Shown here one piece after another: positions 1 to 10,569 of a DNA stretch of 64,000 bases; the stretch's first letter is position 1, and every line of letters starts with the position of its first letter. The notes below the pieces were generated by a model that was not told where the DNA came from, made no database searches, and saw only the letters and a program-made list of their open reading frames with translations. This DNA is from Piezodorus guildinii (lineage: Eukaryota > Arthropoda > Insecta > Hemiptera > Pentatomidae), in contig CM041292.1 in the NCBI GenBank assembly GCA_023052935.1, positions 144,694,939 through 144,758,938 on the forward strand, written 5' to 3'. The translations under genes and the position numbers were made by a program.

Positions 1-354
1 ACTGAATGAAGCTTAACTGACCCTTAAGCTTATACCGTGACGAATAAAAAAAAAATAGAAATGTCACCTATATATACGCTCATAACTTAGTTATTTATGG
101 AGATAGCAAATAATGTATATTAATTTTTTTTTTAATGAATTGTTTGGGTCCTTTAGTGATTGGGAAGTGTTTTTTTAGTCTATTTCTCAGTTTTATCTTC
201 GCTCTAGCACCATTATACAAGCTTTTGATGGATTTTATTAAATAATTCCTTACCCCTATGTTTTGTAAACTTACAAATACAAATACTTGTATCCACATAC
301 CTGCAAAAGTAAACTGTCTCATAGACTTTCTGTAAATCTTATGTATCTCTTTGT
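1..354. other. No gene recognised (AT-rich)
   Basis: AT-rich sequence with short homopolymers. The open frame at 95-322 on the minus strand has no recognisable motif. Nothing else is supported here. Confidence 0.5.
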
Positions 355-660
355 TATAAGGGAGCCCGTGGCTGAGTGGCTAGCGCGCTAGTCTCTCATG
401 CTACAGGTTCTGAGTTCGAATCCCAGTCCCAGCGGGGCTATTATAAGGATGTAAAAACATGGGGATTCACTCACAACCTCTCTCCCGGGTATGTGAGACC
501 CGTCAGCCAAAGGGTGGCCACTCACAAAATTAGTCGTAGGGAGTGATGACCCTTACACTACTAAAAATGCATCGTGAAACGTGAGTGTAAACTCGCAGGA
601 GTTTACACCGCGAGGCCCAGGGCCTAGACGGCCTATCGTGCCACTGGAAGATCTAAAGAT
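355..660 (+). repeat. tRNA-derived SINE (type S1)
   Basis: The first ~75 bases look like a tRNA gene: an A-box-like segment (TGGCTGAGTGGCTAGCG, about 369-385) and a B-box-like segment (GAGTTCGAATCCC, about 412-424), followed by GGGGCT that partly pairs with the 5' AGCCC. These are internal RNA polymerase III promoter elements. A tRNA-unrelated body with GC-rich arms follows to about 660, as in SINEs. It is not called a functional tRNA because the acceptor pairing is imperfect and the similarity runs straight into the body. No second copy of this body was seen in the window. Confidence 0.6.
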
Positions 661-1832
661 GGAAGAACTCTTTGTTACAGTCATTTTTATTTTTAAATAA
701 TTGCGTTAGCGTTAATATATGATCAGTGCACGACCAATATGCATTAAAGCCACCCTGTTTATCAGGTATTATAATGGAGCATTATTCTGGTAATCTCGCA
801 CTTTATATTCTGTACTTAAAGCATTCCTTCTTTTTTTTTTTTTCCAATTTTAAAACAGGTGTTATGTGGATTTCAGTCTATTATTTTATCACAGTAGCGC
901 TTTTCATACAGATTCTCGTGAGACCAGAGAAAAATGTTCATTTATTGATACAATGGTTCCAAACCCCTTTGTATATTCTGCTTTTGTTTATGAATGACTG
1001 CAAGAATAATCTAATCGGCACCCAAAAAATACCCTACAGCAAAAATCAGCATAGTAAATTAACGTAATTAAAACAAACGTGTTAAGCTTTGAGGAAACTT
1101 GGATCATAAAAGCAATTGGTTACTTCGTTCAAGGAGAAATACAAGAAATAAGTATTACGTAGTAAATTAAACTTGCTTTTGATTATTAAAAATGTACAAA
1201 GAAATAAATTACTGAATACCACAACTCTGATTACCGGATCTGCAAGTGTTTTTGAAAGAGAAAAAAATAAAGAAATATATAAAATAAAAAAATTGGAGAA
1301 CGAGTTCGATACGAAGATGTGGGATTTCAGGAAAACCGCATCATTTCCTTAGTCGGTGTCAGTCAGTGGTTCCGGATGCTCATATAATCGTGTTATAATC
1401 TTAAGAGAAAACGTTAACACTTGGTTAAGAATAATCAAAAAGGTGGGTAGCTTTTTAATTGTATCGTTTAATTATTTATTTATATATATCAACTTATTTT
1501 CTCTGATTAGTACTTCCGTTTCATGTCGAATTGAGAGGTATATATTTTGAGTCTATTTAAAATACTAAAAAAAACCTGAACATTGATTAGAATTTATAGT
1601 ACAGTTTATTTTATTATTTTTATTCGAAAAACTACTTATTTTTTTCTTTATTCGGTATAGATAACAAAAGGGTTTGGATTCATCCTAGGACCGAGATACC
1701 CTCTTGTTGGAATCCCAATCTATAAAATTGAGTTTAACCTTCTTTAAGGATAAAAACCAATGGCCAAACGTCATTTTGACCAAATGACCTCGTTGCATAT
1801 CCACTGGTCAAGAAGCTTTAGCTTCTTACTAA
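661..1832. other. No gene recognised
   Basis: AT-rich intergenic or intronic DNA. The longest open frame (726-1067, 113 codons) includes a poly-F run encoded by a T tract and has no family motif, so it is treated as chance. Confidence 0.5.
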
Positions 1833-2840
1833 ATTGATGATGTATAGTCGACTGGTGAAATTATCATCATACCTTTAGCAATGATTACGGGCAATGATAA
1901 TTTGTAGTATAAACCAGTCAGTCTGAGGAATTCAAAAAGTCTGTCGGTAGTCTGTGAGTCAGAAGCCATAGCAAAGTGTTCCCTGTAAGGGGTGTAAGTC
2001 CTGCATTTCATGAGAACATGACGCACATTAACCTAAAAATCTTTAAGATATTAGTTTGCCGACACATGTTTGGTTAAAGTGACCTCTCGCTACTCATAGT
2101 GCTCTCTACTCATCTCATAAAGATCACTCTTCGAAACGTTATCTATAAATAATGTATTGTATATTTTAAAAAATAATGTTATGTTTTGATTTTAAATTTA
2201 TACAAAACATGTACCACTACAGTATATGCTGAAGACTTTGTAAGTGGTTAAACATTGGTAGAAATAATTGGGAGTCAGTCGTTTAAAAATATTTTTATTT
2301 TCCGACGTTTCGGCTCAAGCATGTGAGCCATCATCAAGGCTTCAATGAGCCATGTCAAGCTTTATCTCAAGTTTGGGATTAATATGATTGAGTTTATAAT
2401 TGAGCCGAAACAACTGCAAAATAAAAATATTTTTAAACGAATGACTCTCGATTACTTCTACCTATGTTTAGCTGCATACAAATTCCTTAACATATACTGT
2501 AGTGGTACATGTTTTATATTAATTTTAAATCAAGACATAGCATTATTTTAAAAAAAATATACAACACATTATTTACAGATAAGGTTTCGAATTGTAATCT
2601 TTATGGGACGAGTATAGAGCTCTATGAGTAGCGAGAGGTTAATGTAACCAAACATGTATTGGCAAACTAATACTTTAAAGTTTTGTGAGCTACTGTGCGA
2701 CATATTCTGACGGAATAAAGGGCATACACCCCATACAAAGAACACTTTGCTATTGCTTCTGATTTACAGACTACCAACAAACTTTTTGACTTAATCAGAC
2801 AGACTGGTTTAAACCACAAATTATAGTAAAAAGTTCTATA
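1833..2840. repeat. Penelope-like element, large inverted-repeat copy
   Basis: A ~1-kb imperfect palindrome. The arm at about 1885-2330 reappears in reverse complement at about 2345-2825. Both arms share, for example, AGCAAAGTGTTC, TTAGTTTGCC, CCTCTCGCTACTCATAG and ACATGTACCACTACAGTATATG-like tracts. The left end (about 1833-1852) resembles the terminal extension of the other PLE copies (TGTATAGTCGACTG). The centre carries the PLE motif ACGTTTCGGCTCAAGC...GTGAGCCATCATCA. I infer a decayed PLE in inverted arrangement, with terminal-repeat sequence on both arms and no coding left. The outer right boundary is uncertain and no target duplication was found. Confidence 0.6.
2301..2341 (-). ncRNA. 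Hammerhead-ribozyme-like motif, probably inactive
   Basis: On the minus strand the order is a short stem I, UUGAUGA, a U, GGCUCA...UGAGCC stem II, GAAAC, GUC, then GGA. It is the same layout as the other PLE copies, but core position C3 (CUGAUGA) has become U. That position is needed for hammerhead catalysis, so this copy is likely dead. Confidence 0.5.
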
Positions 2841-2975
2841 AAATATGGATTGTTTTTTTGGTTTATTATTGTCAATAATGAGCCTTTGAATCGACCAGCA
2901 AAAAAAAGTGACCTACCCTCATAATTTGAGAGCTTACGTTTCAAGATGCGTAGAATCCGAATAACTAATAAAATA
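2841..2975. repeat. Dispersed repeat B, copy 1
   Basis: The tract from a GAGCCTTTGAAT-like segment through AGCAAAAAAAAGTG to GCTTACGTTTCAAGATGCGT and AATCCGAATAACTAATA is shared with 5870-5990 and partly with 50400-50470. There are no coding or terminal motifs; family type unknown. Confidence 0.5.
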
Positions 2976-4589
2976 AATCCGTTTCTCCTAATGATTAAAT
3001 AAATAAATACCAAAATAACCATTTTTGATTTTAGTTCCATTTAATAAAGAATTAAATTTACAACAAAATGAAAAAAGAATCATTGGAATTGGTTAACAAT
3101 TAGCTGAGATATTGCGTTTTGAAATCAGCGATAGTGATAAGATATTATCCTTTGAATTGTTGCTTTTTATATTACTTAATCAATATTTATATGAACAGTT
3201 ATACCCTAATATTGTTATTTGAAAATAATAAACCATTGTGTAATAATTTGCAGCGTTTTTTATAATATTTATGATTAATATTTGAGATTACTTTTGTCCA
3301 TAATAGCACAAATTATTTCTATTTTTTTCAACAGTTTTTAAAAAAGTTATACATTATTTTTTAGCATAACTATTATGATTAAATATCATGTGTCATTAGT
3401 TCAGATAATTGTACTTGTTAGTATTTTTTCTAATGCTTGTTCTAATATGAGGCACGTGGTTGAACCTGTAAGATTGCTCTAACGTAAATAAAGACTGATG
3501 AATAAAACATAAATTTGTAATTATATCATGTGATGATCACTCTTCTTATGGCTTGAAAAAAAGAAAAACTGGTTCTTGAAAATCTCAAATATAAAAAGAA
3601 CCAGAATTTGATATTCAAGGGTATATATTTTACCATATAATTTAGTTATATAATTGCTTCATCGCTGGATCGTATGTACATTTTTTTTTTAGTTAGCGAA
3701 AATTGACCGCATCACTTCAAGGATGCCCGGTTAGGATGTCAGCCTCCTTAAAAGGTCTGATTCTCCCGGCTGTGGTGCCATCTCAGAATCACTACCATGA
3801 AAACCTCGTGATATGGTATTTTTTACTAGTGTATTACAGTCATTAGTTGTTCCATTGATTAGCATAAATCGACTTAATGTTGGAGTTTAGCAAGTTTGTA
3901 AATTGAGGACAATAATTTCAGAACTAAAGAAGGCTTGGATCTTAGTTCTTTGTCAGTTGTTACTTTAATCTGACTTTGTTTGTATTGAAACGTTTTATGC
4001 TATTTTTGTCAACGTAAATTTCCTTTATTATTGTTTCTTTCTTTGCTTATTTATTCTCTTAGGGTCTTACGGAGACCACTTAACTGTTTCAATTATGTTG
4101 TACCTTCCTTTTCCTCCAATATTCCTTTATACTATCACTAAGTTTATTCTTTTTTTTTTTTTTTGTTATCTTCAGATCCTTTTACTAGCAGCAAGTATTA
4201 TTTTTTATTTTATTAATAAGGTCACAAGCATCTGTGTCATGTTTACTATAGTACCCTGTATTATTTGTTATTTAAACTGTTTTACATTGTGATTTATATA
4301 TTGTTATTTAATTTTTTTTTTTCAATAAGTAATTCCTGACTTCTCATAGTGTTAGCCTGATTGCTGAGTTCCCAATGTTTTAGATTTGACAATCATTTTC
4401 GTCTTTTGATCAAAACCAACTACGTTTCAGTATGCTATCCATATCATATAGGTCAATGTTTTATTTTATATACAAAAAAACTATCAAGATCCAAAATTTC
4501 TTATCATTTTTCCTATACTGTAATCCATGATTACTTGTATTAGTACATGTTGCATTGAAATTTACATCTTTTCTTGAGGGGAAAGATAT
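2976..4589. other. No gene recognised
   Basis: AT-rich DNA. A somewhat GC-richer patch at 3705-3800 has short pieces reminiscent of a tRNA-derived SINE head but no clear A and B boxes. Open frames at 4095-4292 and 4361-4543 have no recognisable features. Confidence 0.45.
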
Positions 4590-4802
4590 ATTCCTAGGAT
4601 TTTAGATCGGGATTAAAAATTCTTGGTTATGCCATCCATCAGAGGGAACGTAAAATGGTGGTCCAGAGCCTATGCTATGTCAAGTACTTATTAAAGATCA
4701 GAATCCTAATAAAACCCTGGTAGGCAAAATTTAGTACTCCAATTGTAGCATGGTCCGATTAGCTCCTGTATTATAAAGTGACGTTAAATGAATAGACCAA
4801 CG
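4590..4802 (+). repeat. SINE S2 body (head missing)
   Basis: Matches the body of the S2 family seen intact at 15070-15345 and 22541-22826: CTAGGATTTT, then TTCTTGGTTATGCC, a GAGGGAACGTAAAA-like segment, an AAAGATC...ATCCTAAT segment, a GTCCGATTA tract and the terminal GTGACGTTAAATGAATA. The tRNA-like head is missing or unrecognisable. Confidence 0.6.
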
Positions 4803-4804
4803 AA

Positions 4805-5472
4805 CAATTGTCATCCAGAATTAAACCCTGATTGAAATAGTCTGAAAGAGCTTAAATGCCGATATTTTAAATTGTCTTCCTCTGATGTAACCTTGTAGAT
4901 TTAAAAAAAAATAGGCACATCATCTTATTAATAAGCAATGTCTAAATATTCAAGTCAAGCGAATTTTGTTTATGAAATTTTGGTGTTTTAACCACAAAAA
5001 TAGTAATATAGACGTATAATATACCGTTGAATAGCTAAATATTAAAAATATTGTAGAAACTGTAAAAACTATTATATAATTTATTTAGCACTGATAAAAA
5101 ATGGACAAATATATAATTTGAACGAATACCATATCAAACTAATAGGGAAAAGACCAAAAATACTTATTTATGCAATTTTTGTGTTTTTTAACCTAAAAAC
5201 AGTGGTATAGACGTATAATGTACCGTTGGGTAGCTAAAGATTTTAGAAAAAATATTATCTAATACACGGAATTGTAAATGTTAATGGAAAGACCGACAAA
5301 ACTAACTGATTGTTATAGATAAAAATATAATAGATTATTTTATAAAACACGTGTTTCTATTAAGATTAGGTTTAATTAATTCTTTAACAATTTATTGTTA
5401 TCTCTAAATTTATTTAAAAATTCTTAAATTAATTTTATCGACAGTGATAGGTATAAGTCGTGTTTTGCGCAT
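4805..5472 (-). repeat. Repeat A, copy 8 (minus strand, decayed)
   Basis: The reverse complement matches the plus-strand Repeat A copies. The internal tract ending AACGGTATATTATACGTCTAT appears twice (about 4990-5030 and 5205-5240), so the copy carries an internal duplication or two fragments. The outer end at 5440-5472 matches the CGCAACACACGACTT...CACTTACCT terminus in decayed form. Confidence 0.55.
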
Positions 5473-5869
5473 AATGGATTCCTTACATTTGTTTTTATGG
5501 TTTAATATTACATTTTCTTTTAATTACCGACATTCGATGATGGCGAATAAAGAGTTATTTCATTTCCTAAAATATTATCAAAAACCCTTGACCATTCGTT
5601 TAAGACGGAGGAACTTTTATGGATAGGCAGTCAATAAAATGCATTATTGCAATAGAGTAAGTATCTGCACCTCGTGCAGTTCACAATCCGGTGCAGTTTT
5701 TTCCCCGAAGAAACGCAATAAAACCTGGCCTTTGCCAATATAACTACAGAGCTGTCACCTTTTTCTCATAAACTTTGAAATACATCGTAAATTTTCAATA
5801 CTGGGGTATTCTGTTATGTGTAGCATTTACTGAAGTTTATAAGAAGATGATAAAAACGATAAAACCTAC
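5473..5869. other. No gene recognised
   Basis: Mixed AT-rich sequence. A short patch at 5660-5710 with a CGTGCAGTTCACAATCCGG-like tract could be part of a repeat, but no second copy was found. Confidence 0.4.
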
Positions 5870-5990
5870 TAAACCTTTGATTTCTAGTTTTGATTAATGA
5901 ACCTTTGTAACTAGCAAAAAAAAAGTGCTCACCTCTCTCAAATCTGAGAGGTTACGTTTTAATATGCGTAGAACCCGAACAAAAATTTAA
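5870..5990. repeat. Dispersed repeat B, copy 2
   Basis: Shares with copy 1 the AGCAAAAAAAAAGTG tract, an AAATCTGAGAGGTTACGTTTT-like segment, an ATATGCGTAGAACCCGAA-like segment and the same internal order. It directly precedes an RT relic, so repeat B could be an untranslated part of a larger element. That is inference. Confidence 0.5.
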
Positions 5991-6002
5991 ATTAGAATAA
6001 TC

Positions 6003-6287
6003 CCATCTCATCCTAACACTTTCCTTTCTACCTATGCTGATGACGCGTGTTTGGTATCGGTAGATAATGATCCATTTACTGCCTCCCACACTCTTCAATC
6101 ACACATCCGAGACCTTGAAGTATGGTGCCAGAATTGGAGGATTAAAATTAATTCTAACAAATCCCACCAAATAACCTTTACCTTTCGTCGTAAACCAACG
6201 TCTTCCTCCCCTACAGTATCCTTTAATGACACTCCACTATCCCCTGTTGAACAGATTCGATAGCTAGGACTCCATCTGGACAAACGT
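6003..6287 (+). pseudogene. LINE reverse transcriptase fragment (YADD region)
   Basis: Translates as a piece of a non-LTR retrotransposon RT palm. TFLSTYADDACLVS holds the catalytic Y-A-D-D box (about 6030-6050). It is followed by the typical LEVWCQNWRIKINSNKSHQI segment and FTFRRKP, then R*LGLHLDKR, where an in-frame TAG (6261-6263) replaces the residue before LGL. The order matches residues about 655-750 of the intact LINE2 protein at 26786-29464 (TFLATFADDTAILS ... EDWCNAWRIKVNESKC), but divergence is high, so it is another Jockey-like subfamily. Both ends are truncated. Confidence 0.8.
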
Positions 6288-6290
6288 AAT

Positions 6291-7585
6291 ATAATAATAA
6301 ACCATTGTGTAATAATTTACAGAGTTTTTTTTTTCTAATCACCTTCATTGTTTACCACTCAAACATCAAATAAAACAATATTGGAAAACAAACAGTGCAA
6401 CAGTACAGTCCATATCAGAACTTACACTTTTAAAACATCAGCGTTTATTTTAATTATGCGATTTAATAATCGCATATTTAATAATCAATTAATAATTATA
6501 ATAACGCATAACTAATAATCAATCGCGATTTAATAATCAAAAAAGAAATAATTGTCTTACTGTTTGAATATGATGGACGATTATGGTAATCAGCTACTGC
6601 TCTGTCAATTCTATAGTCCTAATACAAATCCCTAATTTTACTACTAATATACATATTTAATGAGCATTAACAGTGACAGAAACTACTAATTGACAAAATC
6701 TCTCTTAAAGCATTATTAACTATCGGGACTGAGTACCTCACGAATGCAGGATTGAAAAAAAATAAATAAGTGAAAGCGATAAGATATTGTTTCATCGGTT
6801 TTTTTTTTTTTTTTTTTTTGTCGATCCGTCCTTGTCACTGTTGAGAAGTTCAATTACCTCCGACATGATCGATTGCAGAACTTATTGTCAATTTGGATGA
6901 ACGATCGGATGGGAGTTCTGTTCAGTGTCGAACTTGTGACTGTAGAATAAATTGCAAGCAATTGAATTGCATAGCAATTTTAAGAAATGCTTTGTTAGTT
7001 TTATTGCTTTATTCATGAAAATATATATTTCTTTAAAATTAATTATTTTATATAAGTCTTGTAAAATTATCGGAAGAAGCTAATTTTATCAGACAAAACA
7101 TGGAATTTTGAAATACGAGGTAGAACACATCATTTGTGATGTTTATGAGAATTATATTTCCTTATCATTTTCTTTTTGTACCTATTCAGATTTCTACAGT
7201 TAAAGCTTTTGTATGTATGCGTAGTTTTATAAAACCTATTATTAAAGCAAGCACAATGATATATAAGTTTGATTTCATAAATACGTAATTTGAAGTTTAT
7301 TCTGGATGGTTATTAATAAGGTTCATCAGTTTTCAACTTCCTTGCCTCCACAAAATATGGAATTACCTACAAATTACCATACTTAGTAAAATATTATAGA
7401 TTTCTCTTCTTTAATTTAATTTTAAAATTATTTCAAACTATATACATAAAGCACAGAAAGATACTTCTGTATTAAAATTTTGAAATTTAATATTAATAAA
7501 TTATCATCTACCTTATCAAAAACATAAGTAAAAAGCGTTTAAAAAGCGAAAATAACTAAATATGTATTTATATAGATGAATAAAA
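6291..7585. other. No gene recognised
   Basis: AT-rich DNA with short TAATAATCAAT repeats at about 6440-6540 and a ~19-T run near 6800. No coding or RNA features supported. Confidence 0.45.
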
Positions 7586-7589
7586 TTAA

Positions 7590-7790
7590 GGGGGGAATAG
7601 CTGAGTGGTCTAGCGCACGTTGTCTTGCAAAAACAGAGGAACAAAAATTGAAAACAAATAATTGCGAGTTCGCGTCTCGGCAAAGGGGGAGGGGACTTTT
7701 TACTCAGCAATTATCCCCCGCTCTTACCCCAAGAAACTCCCGCATAGTATTCAAAGGCGAGGTAGGGGTCTACAATAAAAAAGATGGATA
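7590..7790 (+). repeat. tRNA-derived SINE (type S3)
   Basis: An A-box-like TAGCTGAGTGGTCTAGCGC (about 7599-7617) and a B-box-like GCGAGTTCGCGTCTCG (about 7664-7679) are spaced wider than in a normal tRNA. A GC-richer body follows (CCCCGCTCTTACCCC, GGCGAGGTAGGGGTC). The open frame spanning it is an accident of the SINE sequence. The spacer between the boxes is A-rich and longer than any anticodon arm, so this is not a functional tRNA. Confidence 0.55.
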
Positions 7791-8349
7791 AAATGGTTTT
7801 TATTCATAAATTTCTCTTCTATTTTGAAAATATTTATATAACACAGAAAACTGGCGTAGAAATACCGTCTGCCAGGATGTTGGTCTACTTTTTTTAAAAC
7901 AAAACAAATCTTTAATAAACCGAAACAAAAACAATGGATTAAAGATTATACATTATTTACAAATAAGAATGCGAAAATCAACTTAAGACTTGTTTTCCGT
8001 ATAGAACGAACTAAATACAAATAAGGCTTATCTGCTATGACTTATTCTATGTTTATTTATTTATTGTGGTTAAATTATTTTATTTAAAATGATATATAGT
8101 TTATTAACATTTAATCTATTGTTTATTGGCTAACACATTTCAAGTATATAAATAATGTGTTCTAACATTTTCCCTTTATTAATTTCTACTATTTGTTTCC
8201 GTCAATACAATCTCTCAAAAATATTTGTTTGTTTCTATAAGAATCAAAGGCAGAGCATTTACCTATAAATACATGAATCATGTTCTTATCTTCCTTACTA
8301 TTACAAATCTATCAACTATAAACAATATCATGCATTTACGGTTTACAAT
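7791..8349. other. No gene recognised
   Basis: AT-rich DNA. The right edge (8340-8349, GGTTTACAAT) is the left target-site duplication of the LINE fragment that follows. Confidence 0.45.
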
Positions 8350-8791
8350 GTTTTTTTTTTTTTGTTTTTTTAATTCATTTATTGAAATTTACAACTGTAT
8401 GTTCATACATCAAGTTAATATGCTACAATGATAATACACATGAAAAAAACATGAAGAGAAACTGCCCATTGGCAGTACTCTAGTAGTGAATCTACACAGG
8501 AAGGTCTAGAGGCCATCTTCTTTTCAGACGCATGGGCGGATTATCAGGAATTGAAGTGGAAGCAAGGATTAAAACTAGTGGATTAGAGTGGGAGTGGAGT
8601 TTTTCATGTAAGGAGTGATACCTGGTACAGGCCAAATCAGTAACATATGGAACATTATGGTCTTTGTGGATGATTTTGTTGGTGACAAAGTAAGGAGCGT
8701 TAAGGATTTTGCGAAGGATTTTGGATTGTAAGGATTGGATACGGGAAGAGTTTGATGGTTTAGTAGAGCCCCAAAGCTCAACTCCGTAAGT
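8350..8791 (-). mobile_element. 5'-truncated Jockey-like LINE (subfamily J)
   Basis: A minus-strand non-LTR element cut at its 5' end. The T-rich start on the plus strand (8350-8370) is the A-rich 3' tail. The flanks carry a 10-bp direct repeat, GGTTTACAAT (8340-8349 and 8792-8801), read as the target-site duplication. Its 3' untranslated sequence is shared with the fragments at 16317-16600, 30600-31380 and 39874-40085, defining a dispersed subfamily related to, but distinct from, LINE1/LINE2. Confidence 0.8.
8492..8788 (-). pseudogene. LINE-J ORF2 C-terminus (99 codons, open)
   Basis: Reads open from the truncation to the TAG at 8492-8494. It contains YGVELWGSTKPSNSSRIQS, QSKILRKILNAPYFVTN and, near the end, PDNPPMRLKRRWPLDLPV. 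This matches the last ~100 residues of LINE2 ORF2 (ELWGTAKHSNIKRIQS ... PPRRLKRQWPRDLL), the domain downstream of the RT. The frame is uninterrupted, but it lacks RT and endonuclease domains and so cannot function. Confidence 0.85.
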
Positions 8792-8801
8792 GGTTTACAA
8801 T

Positions 8802-9242
8802 TTAAATTTGATACTTCAACTCATTTTTTCAAAATTGTTCTAATGAATTCTATTCGGTTTTAATATTTGAATAATCAACGTGACAGCCGAATCTGTTATA
8901 AAGCAAATGATCTTCTGCATCTATAACAGAAATCATCAATTCTTTTTTAAGTTTTTTTTTTTTTTTTTGCTAATATCATTAGATTATTCATCTGATCTTT
9001 CCACCTTACTACTTGTACGAAATCCCATCTAATGAAAAGTTTTTCAAATCTCTTACAACTACTAATACTATCTCATACTATAATAATTGTTTACAAATCA
9101 TATGAAATTATATGGGAAAATGTCTCAGATGTCTATAATGATCAGGTCTATGTTTGTCATGGTTAAGAATACGTGTTATTAACATGGATTCGTTCCTTTC
9201 TGTTTGTGATGTTTATTTTATTTCAGAGTGTATTTTTAAAAA
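8802..9242. other. No gene recognised
   Basis: AT-rich DNA with a poly-T tract near 8950. No motif supported. Confidence 0.4.
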
Positions 9243-10114
9243 TCTGGTGCGGGCAACACACGACTCACTTACCTCGACTGTTGAAATTAATTTAAAAATA
9301 TTTTAATCTGATTTTATTAAAACGTGTATTCGTTTTCGTAGGAAACATAATTTAGATTAAACAATATAACTATATTCAATTGTTAATAAGTAAAAAGTCA
9401 ATTCCTTAATCGTCACTTTATATTACATTTTACAACTTTTTGTATCAGATAATTTCTTTTTCTAAAATCTTTCACTTTCCAACGGTATATTATATTATAA
9501 GTCTATATTGCTGTTATTATTATCAAAAAACAAAAATTACATTTAAAAAAAATATAGTTGCTCTTTTCTCCTTTGGTTGATTATCAAATTTGTCCAACTT
9601 GTATATTTAGCCGTCCTTCATAAATGTCATTAAGATGATATGGTTAATCTTTTGTAATGCACAAAATTAAAGGCAGTTTAGAGAAAGAAATTATCGGCAT
9701 TTAAGCTTAAAACTATTTCAATCAGAATGAAACTTACATGATATTAAAGTCCATTAAATCTTACACCAATATGGTGAGTTTAATCAAAATCGTTAAAGCT
9801 GTTTTTTTAGTAAATCGTAAAAAAGTGCAAAATACATGGTATAAAGTGGATCTTCTGTTCGGCCGATTTTAATGAAAAAGTTACTGCAACATCTTGGGCG
9901 TATATTTGTCTTAAATATAAAATTTCAGCTTTTCACGACTTTTCGTTTTTGCAGGTAGACTTACCACACACATACAGACTTATTTTCGGGACATTTGTAA
10001 TTTGGACTCAGGGGACTCTAAAACGTGTATTTCCGTCGAAAACTGGAATTCGTAAATTTTCACGATCGCAATACTTTGCCTTACTATGTATTTCATACAT
10101 AGGTAAATGTAAGT
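9243..10114 (+). repeat. Repeat A, copy 1 (complete)
   Basis: Starts with TCTGGTGCGGGCAACACACG followed by ACT(TT)CACTTACCT and ends with AGGTAAATGTAAGT. Internal landmarks are shared with the other copies: AAACGTGTATT, CTTTCCAACGGTATATTAT, a CCTACATGATATTAAAG-like tract, TTTTGATGAAAAAG-like, AAAACGTGTATTTCCG and TTTTCACGATCGCAATACT. The ends form an inverted repeat (ACTTTCACTTACCT/AGGTAAGTGAAAGT in the better-preserved copies). There is no ORF with family motifs, so I call it a non-autonomous element of unknown superfamily. Confidence 0.75.
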
Positions 10115-10341
10115 AAAACTATATCAAACCATAGACATAAAGATATATAACGATCAGAATAAAATTAATGTCATGGATTTACATAATTCAATATCAGTGA
10201 ATATTAATTCATCAAAATCAAGTTCGATACCCATATCGAACTAGCTACCATGGATATATTGTAGTAATAACACGTGTCTGTAGTATTTCATGACATTGTG
10301 CTCTTTAAATGGGTTTGTTAATGAAGTCCAGAAAAGTTCGA
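10115..10341. other. Spacer, nothing recognised
   Basis: Short AT-rich spacer between Repeat A and the PLE foldback. The last bases lead into the PLE target-site duplication. Confidence 0.4.
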
Positions 10342-10357
10342 GACTGTACAAATAATT

Positions 10358-10553
10358 ATAGGTGGAATAGTCAGCAATGTCCAAGCATAAACTGTTTAGG
10401 GTTTATGCTTGGACATGGCTCAGTAATGCCCTGATGATGGCTCACAAGCTTGGGCCAAAACGTTGGCAAAATTAAAAAACTTTTCAAAAAATGACTGATT
10501 CCTGACTATTCCACCTATAATAGTTTCTACAGTCGACTATACATCCTCAATAT
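10358..10553. mobile_element. Short foldback copy of a Penelope-like element
   Basis: A 196-bp element flanked by imperfect 16-bp direct repeats (GACTGTACAAATAATT at 10342-10357; GACTGTATAAATAGTT at 10554-10569), read as target-site duplications. Its ends are inverted (ATAGGTGGAATAGTCAG / CTGACTATTCCACCTAT), and TGTCCAAGCATAAAC is repeated in inverse at the centre. The right end carries the ~34-nt extension TAGTTTCTACAGTCGACTAT...CCTCAATAT, also present at 37741-38016 and 58086-59668. It has no coding capacity and must have been mobilised in trans. The join GTAATG|CCCTGATGA lacks the intron-like segment of the 58-kb copy. Confidence 0.75.
10427..10468 (+). ncRNA. Hammerhead-ribozyme-like motif (G12 mutated)
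   Basis: UGCC, CUGAUGA, U, GGCUCA-loop-UGGGCC (stem II kept by a G-U wobble), AAAAC, GUU, GGCA. Stem I (UGCC/GGCA) and stem II are intact, but the GAAA core box reads AAAA. The G at that position (G12) is the usual general base, so this copy is predicted to be inactive. Confidence 0.6.
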
Positions 10554-10569
10554 GACTGTATAAATAGTT

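Noticed and set aside
361..440. Functional tRNA gene at the window start
   Set aside because: A and B boxes are present, but the acceptor stem pairs poorly and the sequence runs into a SINE body.
726..1067. 113-codon open frame
   Set aside because: Contains a poly-F run from a T tract, has no motif, and its composition resembles random AT-rich DNA.
7576..7791. 71-codon open frame as a small gene
   Set aside because: It coincides with a tRNA-like SINE; the residues follow the A/B boxes and body, not a protein family.
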